10,068 nucleotides of DNA from Oscillospiraceae bacterium. GTDB taxonomy: Bacteria; Bacillota; Clostridia; UMGS1883. Made by a program: the position numbers and the translations under genes. The stretch's first letter is position 1. Every line of letters begins with the position of its first letter. Where the stretch lies: assembly GCA_015069065.1 (NCBI GenBank), contig SVJI01000040.1, forward strand, positions 1 through 10,068, given 5' to 3'. The notes under the pieces are model-generated. The model was not told the origin of the DNA and did no database searches. It was given only the letters and a program-made list of their open reading frames with translations. Below are positions 1-6,862 of this stretch, piece after piece.

Positions 1-453
1 GGCTATGCTTTTTCCGATCTTGCGCCAGAGGGAGTGGACAGTGATAGAGTAATTAAGATGTGTTTGGTACATGATTTAGTCGAAATATATGCAGGAGATA
101 CATTCTGCTATGATTCAGTTGCAGGTATGGATAAGGAAGAACGTGAGAACGCTGCTGCGGATAAACTCTTTTCCGTGTTGCCTGAAAAAGATGGGGAGAT
201 GCTCAAAAACCTCTGGCTGGAATTTGATGAACAGAAAACTCCTGATGCGATGTTTGCAGCATCTCTTGACAGATTGCAGCCCATTGTCAATAATATCCTT
301 ACCGACGGACATACATGGAGAAAAGGAAACGTAACTCGCGCGCAGGTTGAAAAGCGCATGGAAGTGATAAAGGACGGTTTTCCCGCTGCATGGGAAACAG
401 TATGTAATATAGTGAATTTGGGTGAAGAAAAGGGTTATATTTCTTCAAAATAG
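1..453 (+). CDS. HD-domain phosphohydrolase (YfbR/HD_3-like), 5' end outside window
   Basis: The reading frame is open from base 1 to a TAG at 451-453, giving 150 residues. The N-terminus, probably about 40-50 residues including the first metal-binding His, lies upstream of the window. A GTG at 34 is in frame, but the residues before it still fit the family, so it is not taken as the start. Numbering from base 1, the visible HD signature is H24-D25 in CLVHDLVEIYAGD, with E28 and D33 spaced as in E. coli YfbR (His68, Asp69, Glu72, Asp77), and a later D90 in LDRLQP matching the last metal ligand. Family members are metal-dependent 5'-deoxynucleotidases or related phosphohydrolases acting on nucleoside monophosphates in the cytoplasm; the exact substrate here is unknown. 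The next gene has its own promoter, so this gene is probably not in that operon. Fold assignment is confident, substrate is not. Confidence 0.85.
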   Translation, partial: GYAFSDLAPEGVDSDRVIKMCLVHDLVEIYAGDTFCYDSVAGMDKEERENAAADKLFSVLPEKDGEMLKNLWLEFDEQKTPDAMFAASLDRLQPIVNNILTDGHTWRKGNVTRAQVEKRMEVIKDGFPAAWETVCNIVNLGEEKGYISSK

Positions 454-536
454 TGGGATATTAAATAAAATTTAGACAGATTTTAGTGTTTGTATGCAAT
501 ATTTTTAACAAAATTGTTTTTTTATTAACTAATCAC

Positions 537-565
537 TTGTAAAAACGATAAAAATAGTGTAAAAT
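537..565 (+). promoter_or_regulatory. Sigma-A type promoter for the aminotransferase-ddh unit
   Basis: The -35 box TTGTAA (537-542) and the -10 box TAAAAT (560-565) are separated by exactly 17 bases in a very AT-rich region. Transcription would begin near 572, leaving a short leader before the ATG at 594. The match is read by eye; no upstream operator is obvious. Confidence 0.6.
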
Positions 566-593
566 AATTTGAAATATATTTGGTGGTGATTTT

Positions 594-1787
594 ATGAATT
601 TATCTAAAAAATTTCAATCGGTAGCACCCTCTTCAACTCTTGCGATTACTGCAAAGGTTAATGAAATGAAAGCAAACGGCATAAATGTCGTGGGTTTTGG
701 TGCAGGTGAACCCGATTTTAATACTCCTGAGCATATCAGGGAGGCTGCAATTAAGGCAATTAACGACGGCTTTACAAGATACACCCCTGCATCAGGAACA
801 AAGGAGCTTAAGGCTTCGGTAGCTAAAAAGTTTGAGCGCGATAATAATCTTTCATACGGAATTGAAAATATAGTAATATCTAACGGTGCAAAACATTCGC
901 TTATGAATGCTTTGGGTGTAATTCTTAATCCCGGAGATGAGGTAATTATTCCTACTCCGTGTTGGGTGAGCTATCCTGAGATGGTTAAGCTTAATGACGG
1001 TGTCCCCGTGCTTCTTAAGGCGAGCGAAAACGAAGGCTTTGTCGTAAGTGCAGAGAAGATTGCATCAGCTATTACCGATAAGACACGTGCGGTAATTATT
1101 AACACACCCTCCAATCCCACAGGTATGATTTATTCAGAGGAGGAGCTTCGTAAGATTGCAAAGCTGTGTGTTGAAAAGAATATCTATGTTATCTCTGACG
1201 AGATTTATGAACACCTTATCTACGGCGATAAAAAGCATGTTTCAATTGCTTCCTTTGGCGAAGATATTAAAGACTTGACAATTATTATCAACGGTGTCAG
1301 CAAGACATACGCCATGACAGGCTGGAGAATAGGATATACTGCTTCTAACGCAGTAATCGCCAAGGCAATGTCTAACGTGCAGAGCCACGCTACAAGCAAT
1401 CCCAACTCCATCGCACAGAAAGCGGCACAGGCGGCACTTGACGGCTCAATGGACGAAGTGATTGCAATGAAAGCAGAGTTTGAAAAACGCAGAAATTATA
1501 TGGTTGAGCGTATGAATACTCTCTCCGGAGTTTCCTGTCTTATGCCTCAGGGCGCATTTTATGTAATGATGAATATTGAAAAGCTTATCGGTAAGACGGT
1601 TAATAGTAAGCTTATTACAAACAGCAATACATTTGCGGAAATTCTTCTTGATGAGGCGCTTGTTTCTGTCGTTCCGTGCAGTGATTTTGACAGTGATATT
1701 CATGTTCGTTGGAGCTATGCAACAAGCATGGAGAATATTGTTGAAGGACTTGACAGGCTCGAAGCATTTCTTAATAAGATTGCCTAA
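594..1787 (+). CDS. Class I pyridoxal-phosphate aminotransferase, aspartate aminotransferase-like
   Basis: This 397-residue cytoplasmic fold-type I PLP enzyme has the length and order of motifs of bacterial class Ib aspartate aminotransferases. Seen in the sequence: GAGEPDF near residue 37, SNPTG with N174, SDEIYE with D202 (pyridine nitrogen contact), the Schiff-base lysine K237 in SKTYAMTGWR, R245 in the same block, and R372 in VRWSYATS, which should bind the substrate alpha-carboxylate. The family moves amino groups between aspartate (or related amino acids) and 2-oxoglutarate. The start is set by GGTGGTG at 582-588. The loop before R372 reads PCSDFDSDIHV, without the glycine-rich stretch common in aspartate aminotransferases, so substrate range may differ (aspartate/prephenate or aromatic). 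It is followed after 15 bases by diaminopimelate dehydrogenase, which suggests a role in aspartate-family or lysine metabolism. Confidence 0.9.
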   Translation: MNLSKKFQSVAPSSTLAITAKVNEMKANGINVVGFGAGEPDFNTPEHIREAAIKAINDGFTRYTPASGTKELKASVAKKFERDNNLSYGIENIVISNGAKHSLMNALGVILNPGDEVIIPTPCWVSYPEMVKLNDGVPVLLKASENEGFVVSAEKIASAITDKTRAVIINTPSNPTGMIYSEEELRKIAKLCVEKNIYVISDEIYEHLIYGDKKHVSIASFGEDIKDLTIIINGVSKTYAMTGWRIGYTASNAVIAKAMSNVQSHATSNPNSIAQKAAQAALDGSMDEVIAMKAEFEKRRNYMVERMNTLSGVSCLMPQGAFYVMMNIEKLIGKTVNSKLITNSNTFAEILLDEALVSVVPCSDFDSDIHVRWSYATSMENIVEGLDRLEAFLNKIA

Positions 1788-1802
1788 CTTGGAGGAAAAG
1801 AT

Positions 1803-2783
1803 ATGATAAGGATTGGCATATACGGATACGGCAATCTCGGAAGAGGTGTCGAATCAGCCATAAAACAAAATAATGATATGGAGCTTGTGGTGGTGTTCTC
1901 ACGCAGGGACCCTGCAAGTGTTAAGATAAATACCGAAAGTGCCAAGGTTTGCAGAGCCAGCGAGGCAGCAGCCTATAAGGATAAGATAGATGTCATGATT
2001 CTTTGTGGCGGCAGTGCCACAGACCTTCCTGTGCAGACACCACAGATGGCAAAGCTTTTTAATGTAATAGACAGCTTTGATACTCATGCAAAAATCCCCG
2101 AGCATTTTGATGCAGTTGACAAGGCTGCCAAGGAAAGCGGAAAGGTTGCAATCATCTCAGTGGGTTGGGACCCCGGTATGTTTTCTCTTAACCGCCTGCT
2201 TGGTGAAGCGATTCTTCCCGAGGGCAGCACCTATACATTTTGGGGTAAGGGCGTAAGTCAGGGACATTCCGATGCTATCCGCCGTATAGAGGGTGTAGTA
2301 GATGCACGTCAGTACACAACTCCTGTGCCTGAGGCTTTGGAAAAGGTACGAAACGGAGAAAACCCTTCTCTCAGCACAAGGCAGAAGCATACACGTGAAT
2401 GTTTCGTAGTAGCAGAGGATGGTGCAGACCTTACCCGCATTGAAAATGAAATTAAAACAATGCCTAATTATTTTGCAGATTATGATACGACAGTGCATTT
2501 TATAAGTAAGGATGAAATTTTACGTGACCACAGCGGTATTCCGCACGGTGGATTTGTAATCCGCAGCGGAAAAACAGGGGATAGTGAGCATAACCACATC
2601 ATTGAATACAGTCTTAAGCTTGACTCTAATCCTGAATTTACATCATCAGTTCTTGTGTCATACGCTCGCGCGGCATACAGATTAAATACTGAGGGAAACA
2701 GCGGATGTAAGAGTGTGCTCGATATTGCTCCGGCGTACCTGAGTCCAAAGAGCGGAGAACAGCTCAGAAAAGAGTTACTTTAA
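1803..2783 (+). CDS. ddh: meso-Diaminopimelate D-dehydrogenase
   Basis: The product has 326 residues, the usual size for Ddh (EC 1.4.1.16). This cytoplasmic enzyme makes meso-2,6-diaminopimelate directly from tetrahydrodipicolinate, ammonia and NADPH, bypassing the succinylase, acetylase or aminotransferase routes. The N-terminus is a Rossmann fold with GYGNLGRG (8-15) and an NADPH-type SRRDP at 33-37, followed by LCGGSATDLP around 67-76. The central VGWDPGMFSLNR (120-131) and the GKGVSQGHSDAIRR block (148-161) are characteristic of Ddh and bind the substrate. A strong ribosome site GGAGG (1791-1795) sits 7 bases before the ATG. It lies 15 bases after the aminotransferase gene and before a terminator, so the two form a short operon supplying DAP for peptidoglycan and lysine. 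No key residue is obviously missing. Confidence 0.95.
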   Translation: MIRIGIYGYGNLGRGVESAIKQNNDMELVVVFSRRDPASVKINTESAKVCRASEAAAYKDKIDVMILCGGSATDLPVQTPQMAKLFNVIDSFDTHAKIPEHFDAVDKAAKESGKVAIISVGWDPGMFSLNRLLGEAILPEGSTYTFWGKGVSQGHSDAIRRIEGVVDARQYTTPVPEALEKVRNGENPSLSTRQKHTRECFVVAEDGADLTRIENEIKTMPNYFADYDTTVHFISKDEILRDHSGIPHGGFVIRSGKTGDSEHNHIIEYSLKLDSNPEFTSSVLVSYARAAYRLNTEGNSGCKSVLDIAPAYLSPKSGEQLRKELL

Positions 2784-2790
2784 AAGGTGA

Positions 2791-2830
2791 AGAACATATG
2801 TCAGTTTTGCTGATGTATGTTCTTTTTATG
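2791..2830 (+). terminator. Rho-independent terminator after ddh
   Basis: AGAACATATGTCAG (2791-2804) can pair with CTGATGTATGTTCT (2810-2823) to form a 14-pair stem containing two G-T wobbles, with a 5-base loop. A T run follows (2823-2827). It starts 7 bases after the ddh stop. The stem is AT-rich, so efficiency may be moderate. Confidence 0.7.
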
Positions 2831-2901
2831 TGTCCGCTTTAAAAGAACATATGTATGCGGTATTTATTTGTAACAAATTCGTAAAGAATGATAAAAAAAT
2901 G

Positions 2902-2930
2902 TTGAAATAAGAGACAGAAAGTGGTATTAT
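2902..2930 (+). promoter_or_regulatory. Sigma-A type promoter for the regulator-ftsEX-cell wall operon
   Basis: The -35 box TTGAAA (2902-2907) and the -10 box TATTAT (2925-2930) have a 17-base spacer. The predicted start near 2937 gives a leader of about 40 bases before the ATG at 2977, which has a strong AGGAGGG at 2964-2970. No other convincing promoter was seen between here and 9432, so it probably drives all six genes. Confidence 0.6.
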
Positions 2931-2976
2931 ATATTTGTATAGCTGTGTAAACTAAGTATTTTTAGGAGGGAATTGA

Positions 2977-4065
2977 ATGATAAATAAATATCTTAATAAT
3001 ATTCTCGCACAGACCGGTAAGATTCTTGGATGCGAGGTCGGAGTTATAGAGGGTGGCGGAGCAGTAGTTTCTTCCGCTAAAACCGGAATTGTAGAGCAGA
3101 ATGTAGCGGACATATTGGACGCTTGTGCTGAAAATAGTGCAAAGATTACAAAAATGCTCGGCTACACATTTTATACCGTGACTTCACGCGGAAGAGTTGA
3201 TTATATCACATTCGTAGGCAGTGAGGACAGCTCTATGGACGTGCATCTTGAGATGCTTTCTTCATATGTCGGCGGTATGCGTCAGATGCATAACGATAAA
3301 TATGACAGATCTAATTTCATTAAAAATATGCTTGCTGACAGTATTCTTCCGGGAGATATCTTCTTGAAGAGTAAGGAGCTTCATTTGGCATATGATGTTG
3401 ACAGGGCGGTTTTCGCACTGCAGTATGATGAAATCAGAGGAATAGACATTTATGATATTATAAGAGGAATATTCCCGGACAACGGAAAGGATTTTGTTAT
3501 TGATTTGGATAACAATATGATTGCCATTGTCAAAGAAGTAAAGATTGGAATATCCGCACAGGAGCTTGAGACATTGGCAAGACAGATTACGGATACTGTT
3601 GCCAGTGAAGCTGTTGTAAACATTCATTTAGGAATAGGTACTATTGCTTCTAATATTAAGGATATAGCTAAAAGCTATAAAGAGGCACGCATTGCCCTTG
3701 AAGTTGGTAAGGTTTTTGACGGCGAAAAGTTTATTATGAATTACGAAAATCTTGGCATTGCCAGACTTATATACCAGCTTCCCACAACACTTTGCGAATT
3801 GTTCCTTTCAGAAGTGTTTAAGAAAGACTCTATAGATTCCCTTGATTCTGAAACATTGCATACAATACAGAAATTCTTTGAAAACAACCTCAACGTTTCA
3901 GAAACATCGCGTCAGCTTTACGTTCACAGAAACACTCTGGTATATAGATTGGACAAGGTAAGGAAAATGACAGGACTGGATCTTCGCATATTTGACCATG
4001 CCATAGTGTTTAAGGTAGCCTTAATGGTTAAGAAGTACCTTACTTCAAAGCCGATGCGTATATGA
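2977..4065 (+). CDS. PucR/CdaR-family transcriptional regulator
   Basis: This is a 362-residue cytoplasmic protein. The C-terminal segment (about 296-352) fits the PucR C-terminal helix-turn-helix domain: a helical stretch ending in LNVSETSRQLYVHRNT, then LVYRLDKV and a trailing helix with LMVKKYL. The middle (about 137-245) resembles the GGDEF-like CdaR domain of these regulators, including LGIGTIASNIKDIAKSYKEA near 218-237. The N-terminal 110 residues form a possible small sensor domain (GCEVGVIEGGG near the start) with no recognised ligand. It is the first gene of the operon, 15 bases before ftsE, with its own promoter. Family members control catabolic or stress genes. Placement here suggests it controls, or is tuned together with, the envelope genes downstream, possibly through autoregulation. 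That target is inferred from context only. Confidence 0.85.
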   Translation: MINKYLNNILAQTGKILGCEVGVIEGGGAVVSSAKTGIVEQNVADILDACAENSAKITKMLGYTFYTVTSRGRVDYITFVGSEDSSMDVHLEMLSSYVGGMRQMHNDKYDRSNFIKNMLADSILPGDIFLKSKELHLAYDVDRAVFALQYDEIRGIDIYDIIRGIFPDNGKDFVIDLDNNMIAIVKEVKIGISAQELETLARQITDTVASEAVVNIHLGIGTIASNIKDIAKSYKEARIALEVGKVFDGEKFIMNYENLGIARLIYQLPTTLCELFLSEVFKKDSIDSLDSETLHTIQKFFENNLNVSETSRQLYVHRNTLVYRLDKVRKMTGLDLRIFDHAIVFKVALMVKKYLTSKPMRI

Positions 4066-4080
4066 TGAAAGGATGGTTTC

Positions 4081-4767
4081 ATGATAGAGTTTAAGGATGT
4101 CACTGTTGTATATGATAAAGAAATTATTGGTCTTGATAATGTATCTTTTAAAATAGATGACGGCGAGTTTGTTTTCCTTGTAGGAAAAACAGGTGCTGGC
4201 AAGAGTTCAGCAATCAAGCTCCTTACAGGCGAGATAAAGCCTACATCGGGAGATGTTATTGTAGACGGTATTGTGGTAAATGCTTTACGCCGTTCAAAAA
4301 TCCCTTATCTCAGAAGAGCGCAGGGTGTTGTTTTTCAGGATTTCAGACTTCTTCCAAATAAAACTGTTTATGAGAACGTTGCTTTTGCGATGGAGATTAT
4401 TGGAAAAAAGAAAAAGGAAATAAAAAGAAAAGTCCCCAAAATTCTCGAGCTTGTAGGATTGTCTGACAGGGCGAAAAACTATCCCAACGAAATCTCAGGC
4501 GGTGAACAGCAGAGGGTTAGTATAGCACGGGCACTTGTAAACAGTCCATCCCTTATAATTGCCGACGAGCCTACAGGAAACCTTGACGTAGAAACTTCAA
4601 ATGAGGTTATGAATCTTTTTGATGAAATCAATAAGATGGGTACTACTATAGTAATGGTTACTCATTCTGAAAAAATAGTAAACGATATGTGTAAGCGTGT
4701 GATACAGCTTGACAATGGTGTTATAGTGCGCGATGAGGAAAAAGGGGTGTACAATCTTGGCATTTAG
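4081..4767 (+). CDS. ftsE: Cell division ATP-binding protein FtsE
   Basis: A 228-residue ABC ATPase of FtsE length. Motifs in order: Walker A GKTGAGKS (35-42), Q-loop Q86 in VVFQDFRLL, ABC signature SGGEQQRVSIARAL (139-152), Walker B LIIADEPTGNLD (158-169), and the switch histidine H195 in VTHSE. The DFRLLP stretch after the Q-loop is typical of FtsE. FtsE pairs with the membrane protein FtsX and powers a conformational change that controls peptidoglycan hydrolases outside the membrane; it is not thought to be a transporter. The ribosome site AAAGGA (4068-4073) precedes the ATG, and the gene overlaps the start of ftsX, implying translational coupling. All catalytic residues are present. Confidence 0.97.
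   Translation: MIEFKDVTVVYDKEIIGLDNVSFKIDDGEFVFLVGKTGAGKSSAIKLLTGEIKPTSGDVIVDGIVVNALRRSKIPYLRRAQGVVFQDFRLLPNKTVYENVAFAMEIIGKKKKEIKRKVPKILELVGLSDRAKNYPNEISGGEQQRVSIARALVNSPSLIIADEPTGNLDVETSNEVMNLFDEINKMGTTIVMVTHSEKIVNDMCKRVIQLDNGVIVRDEEKGVYNLGI
4744..4759 (+). promoter_or_regulatory. Ribosome binding site deciding a TTG start for ftsX
   Basis: GGGGTG (4744-4749) lies 7 bases before TTG at 4757-4759, inside the last codons of ftsE. The alternative ATG at 4733-4735 is preceded by no purine-rich site. This supports the TTG start and coupling to ftsE translation. Confidence 0.55.
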
Positions 4768-5644
4768 AAATTTAAAATATTATCTTAAAAGTGCATCAAG
4801 TTCATTTGTCCGCAATGGAATTATGACAATTGCATCCTTTATCACTGTAACGTGCTGTCTGTTTCTTTTTGGTGTATTTTTGCTTTTTACCATGAATATG
4901 AATTATATCAGTGAGCAGATTGAGGCGCAGTGCGAAATAGTGGCACGTATAAATATGGATGCAGATGAAGAGAAGCAGCAAACCATATACAATTCAATAC
5001 TTGCCATGGAAAATGTTGCGGATGCAGAGCTTGAAACAAAGGATCAGGCATTCAACAACTTTAAAAAAGAGCTTGGTGATGATGCGGGCGTTCTTGAAGG
5101 ACTGGAGGGAAAGAATTTCCTGAGAAGCTCTATAAGAGTAACACTTAAGGATATCCGCAAATCTGATGAAACAATTGCAGGAGTCAGAAAAATTGACGGA
5201 GTTGACGAGGTTGAAAATCATCAGGATATCGTTGGCAAGGTTGTAAGCTTTACATCTGCAGTTAAGCATGGCAGCGTTGCGGCGATGATAGTTCTTCTCC
5301 TGATAGCGGTATTCATAATTCAAAACACTATAAAGCTCAGTGTTTTTGCCCGCGGAAAAGAAATACATATTATGAAGTTTGTTGGTGCAACTGACCATTT
5401 TATCCGTATGCCTTTTGTAATCGAGGGTATCATGATAGGTTCACTCGGATTTGTTGTAGCGTTTATAATCATTTCACTTGGTTATAATGCGGCAATCGGC
5501 TCTATAGCATCACTTATAAATCTTTTCGATTTCGTGCCCCTTGAAATGTGCATTTTCCCTCTTGGAGTAAGCATGGCACTTTTCGGTGTACTCATGGGTG
5601 CTTTAGGCAGCGGTATGTCGCTTAAAAGACATCTTAAGGTTTAA
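4757..5644 (+). CDS. ftsX: Cell division membrane protein FtsX (probable TTG start)
   Basis: This is the integral membrane partner of FtsE, 295 residues from the TTG at 4757. It has the FtsX layout: a short cytoplasmic N-terminus (AFRNLKYYLKS), TM1 at about 22-47, a large extracytoplasmic domain at about 48-170, and TM2 (172-192), TM3 (222-244) and TM4 (265-287). The conserved cytoplasmic loop ARGKEIHIMKFVGATDHFIR lies at about 198-217. The extracytoplasmic domain is where FtsX family members contact their coiled-coil hydrolase partner, encoded next. An in-frame ATG at 4733 would add eight residues but has no ribosome site. The TTG has GGGGTG at 4744-4749 and gives the usual N-terminus, with an 11-base overlap with ftsE. 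Function is confident; the exact start is moderately confident. Confidence 0.93.
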   Translation: MAFRNLKYYLKSASSSFVRNGIMTIASFITVTCCLFLFGVFLLFTMNMNYISEQIEAQCEIVARINMDADEEKQQTIYNSILAMENVADAELETKDQAFNNFKKELGDDAGVLEGLEGKNFLRSSIRVTLKDIRKSDETIAGVRKIDGVDEVENHQDIVGKVVSFTSAVKHGSVAAMIVLLLIAVFIIQNTIKLSVFARGKEIHIMKFVGATDHFIRMPFVIEGIMIGSLGFVVAFIIISLGYNAAIGSIASLINLFDFVPLEMCIFPLGVSMALFGVLMGALGSGMSLKRHLKV

Positions 5645-5676
5645 TGTGATTTCCTATAAAAAGGAGTGATTCATAT

Positions 5677-6837
5677 ATGCATAAAAAGAGTAACGACAAG
5701 TTAAAACGTATTTTTGCAATGCTCTGTGCGATAATGGTGGTTATTGCATTTTTGGCATCTATTATAGTCCCTGCAGCAATGGCTGCTACACAGCAGCAGC
5801 TTAAAGAAGCAGAGCAGAAAACAAAGGAAGCAAAGCAGGATGTAAATGCGGCAGAAGAAAGGAAAAAAGCTGCATTAGCGCAGTATAATGCAATAGATAA
5901 GCAAATCAATGATACTGAGGCTGAAATTGGAATTATAGAAAACCAGATAGAGCAGACGAAAGAAGATATAGTTTTAAAAGAAGAGGAGCTTGTGCAGGCG
6001 GAAAAGGAGCTTGAGGAATATCAGGCATTATTTCTCGTGCGCGCAAGGGCTATGTATGAAAACAGTACGATAGAGTATCTGGATATACTTTTCGGCGCAA
6101 ATGATTTCAGTGATTTTCTTTCAAAAATTGAAATGATTTCTCAGCTGATGAAGTATGATCAGGATATTTTGGATAAGCTTGAAAACACTAGGAAAAAGAT
6201 ATCAGATGCAAAGATTGAGCTTGAAAATATCCTCGTAAGGCAGGAAGAAAACGCAAAAACACTTCAGCAGCGGAAAGAGTCTCTTGACGTTACACTGGCG
6301 CAAAAGCAAAAGCTGGTTGACGAGCTGACTAAGGATGTAGAAAAATATAAAGCAATATACGAGGCTGCCGAGGCCGCCGAGGAAGCTATGATACGCGAAA
6401 ATCAGCGTGCGCTTTCATATGCTGCAAACCCTGTAAAATATACAGGTGGTAAGTTTGCGTGGCCTGTTCCGGGCAGTCAGCGAATTACAAGTTCTTACGG
6501 ATGGAGAATACATCCTGTCTATAAAACACGTAAATTTCATTCAGGTATAGATGTCGGCGCAGGCTATGGACTCGACATTGTAGCTGCAGCTGACGGCACA
6601 GTGACACTAGCAACAACTAACGGCGGTTACGGAAAATGTGTCATAATTAACCATGGCAGCGGCATAAGTACTTTATACGGACATTGTAGTTCCATGCTCG
6701 TTTCTGTTGGGGCTAAGGTTACTAAAGGGCAGGTTATAGCAAAGGTCGGTTCTACAGGTGTATCAACAGGACCGCATCTTCATTTTGAAGTCCGTGTAAA
6801 CGGCTCAACCACTGATCCCCTCGGATATATGAGATAA
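5677..6837 (+). CDS. Secreted coiled-coil murein hydrolase with M23 (LytM) peptidase domain, PcsB/EnvC-like
   Basis: The product has 386 residues. A signal peptide is clear: basic start, hydrophobic core at about 12-32, and an AMA|AT cleavage site near 36/37. Residues 38-118 and 160-245 are rich in Lys, Glu, Gln and Ala and predicted as long coiled coils, broken by a more hydrophobic helical region at about 119-160 (YLDILFGANDFSDFL), the arrangement seen in FtsEX partner proteins. Residues 262-386 are an M23 domain with all expected zinc and catalytic residues: H288 and D292 in HSGID, H336 in YGHCS, and H367/H369 in GPHLHFE. It should therefore be able to cleave peptidoglycan peptide cross-bridges itself, unlike E. 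coli EnvC, whose LytM domain only activates amidases. The gene lies 32 bases after ftsX, with AAGGAG at 5661-5666. The partnership with FtsX is inferred from family and order. Confidence 0.92.
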   Translation: MHKKSNDKLKRIFAMLCAIMVVIAFLASIIVPAAMAATQQQLKEAEQKTKEAKQDVNAAEERKKAALAQYNAIDKQINDTEAEIGIIENQIEQTKEDIVLKEEELVQAEKELEEYQALFLVRARAMYENSTIEYLDILFGANDFSDFLSKIEMISQLMKYDQDILDKLENTRKKISDAKIELENILVRQEENAKTLQQRKESLDVTLAQKQKLVDELTKDVEKYKAIYEAAEAAEEAMIRENQRALSYAANPVKYTGGKFAWPVPGSQRITSSYGWRIHPVYKTRKFHSGIDVGAGYGLDIVAAADGTVTLATTNGGYGKCVIINHGSGISTLYGHCSSMLVSVGAKVTKGQVIAKVGSTGVSTGPHLHFEVRVNGSTTDPLGYMR

Positions 6838-6862
6838 TGTGCATTTATAAGGAGTTATTTGC

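Noticed and set aside
34..36. GTG as the true start of the HD-domain gene
   Set aside because: The frame is open to base 1 and the first catalytic histidine of the family would lie upstream, so the gene is cut by the window edge rather than starting here.
507..527. Possible terminator after the HD-domain gene (AACAA..TTGTT followed by T run)
   Set aside because: The loop would have only two bases and the stem five AT-rich pairs, so it would not form a stable hairpin.
2157..2498. 113-codon open frame on the - strand inside ddh
   Set aside because: It lies fully within a well-conserved gene, its translation is Cys/His-rich and low in recognisable motifs, and there is no ribosome site. It is a shadow frame.
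3262..3627. 121-codon open frame on the - strand inside the PucR-type regulator
   Set aside because: Antisense to a complete gene, with no recognisable domain or ribosome site.
4733..4735. ATG as the start of ftsX
   Set aside because: No purine-rich ribosome site upstream, and the eight added residues do not look like the FtsX N-terminus; the TTG at 4757 is better supported.
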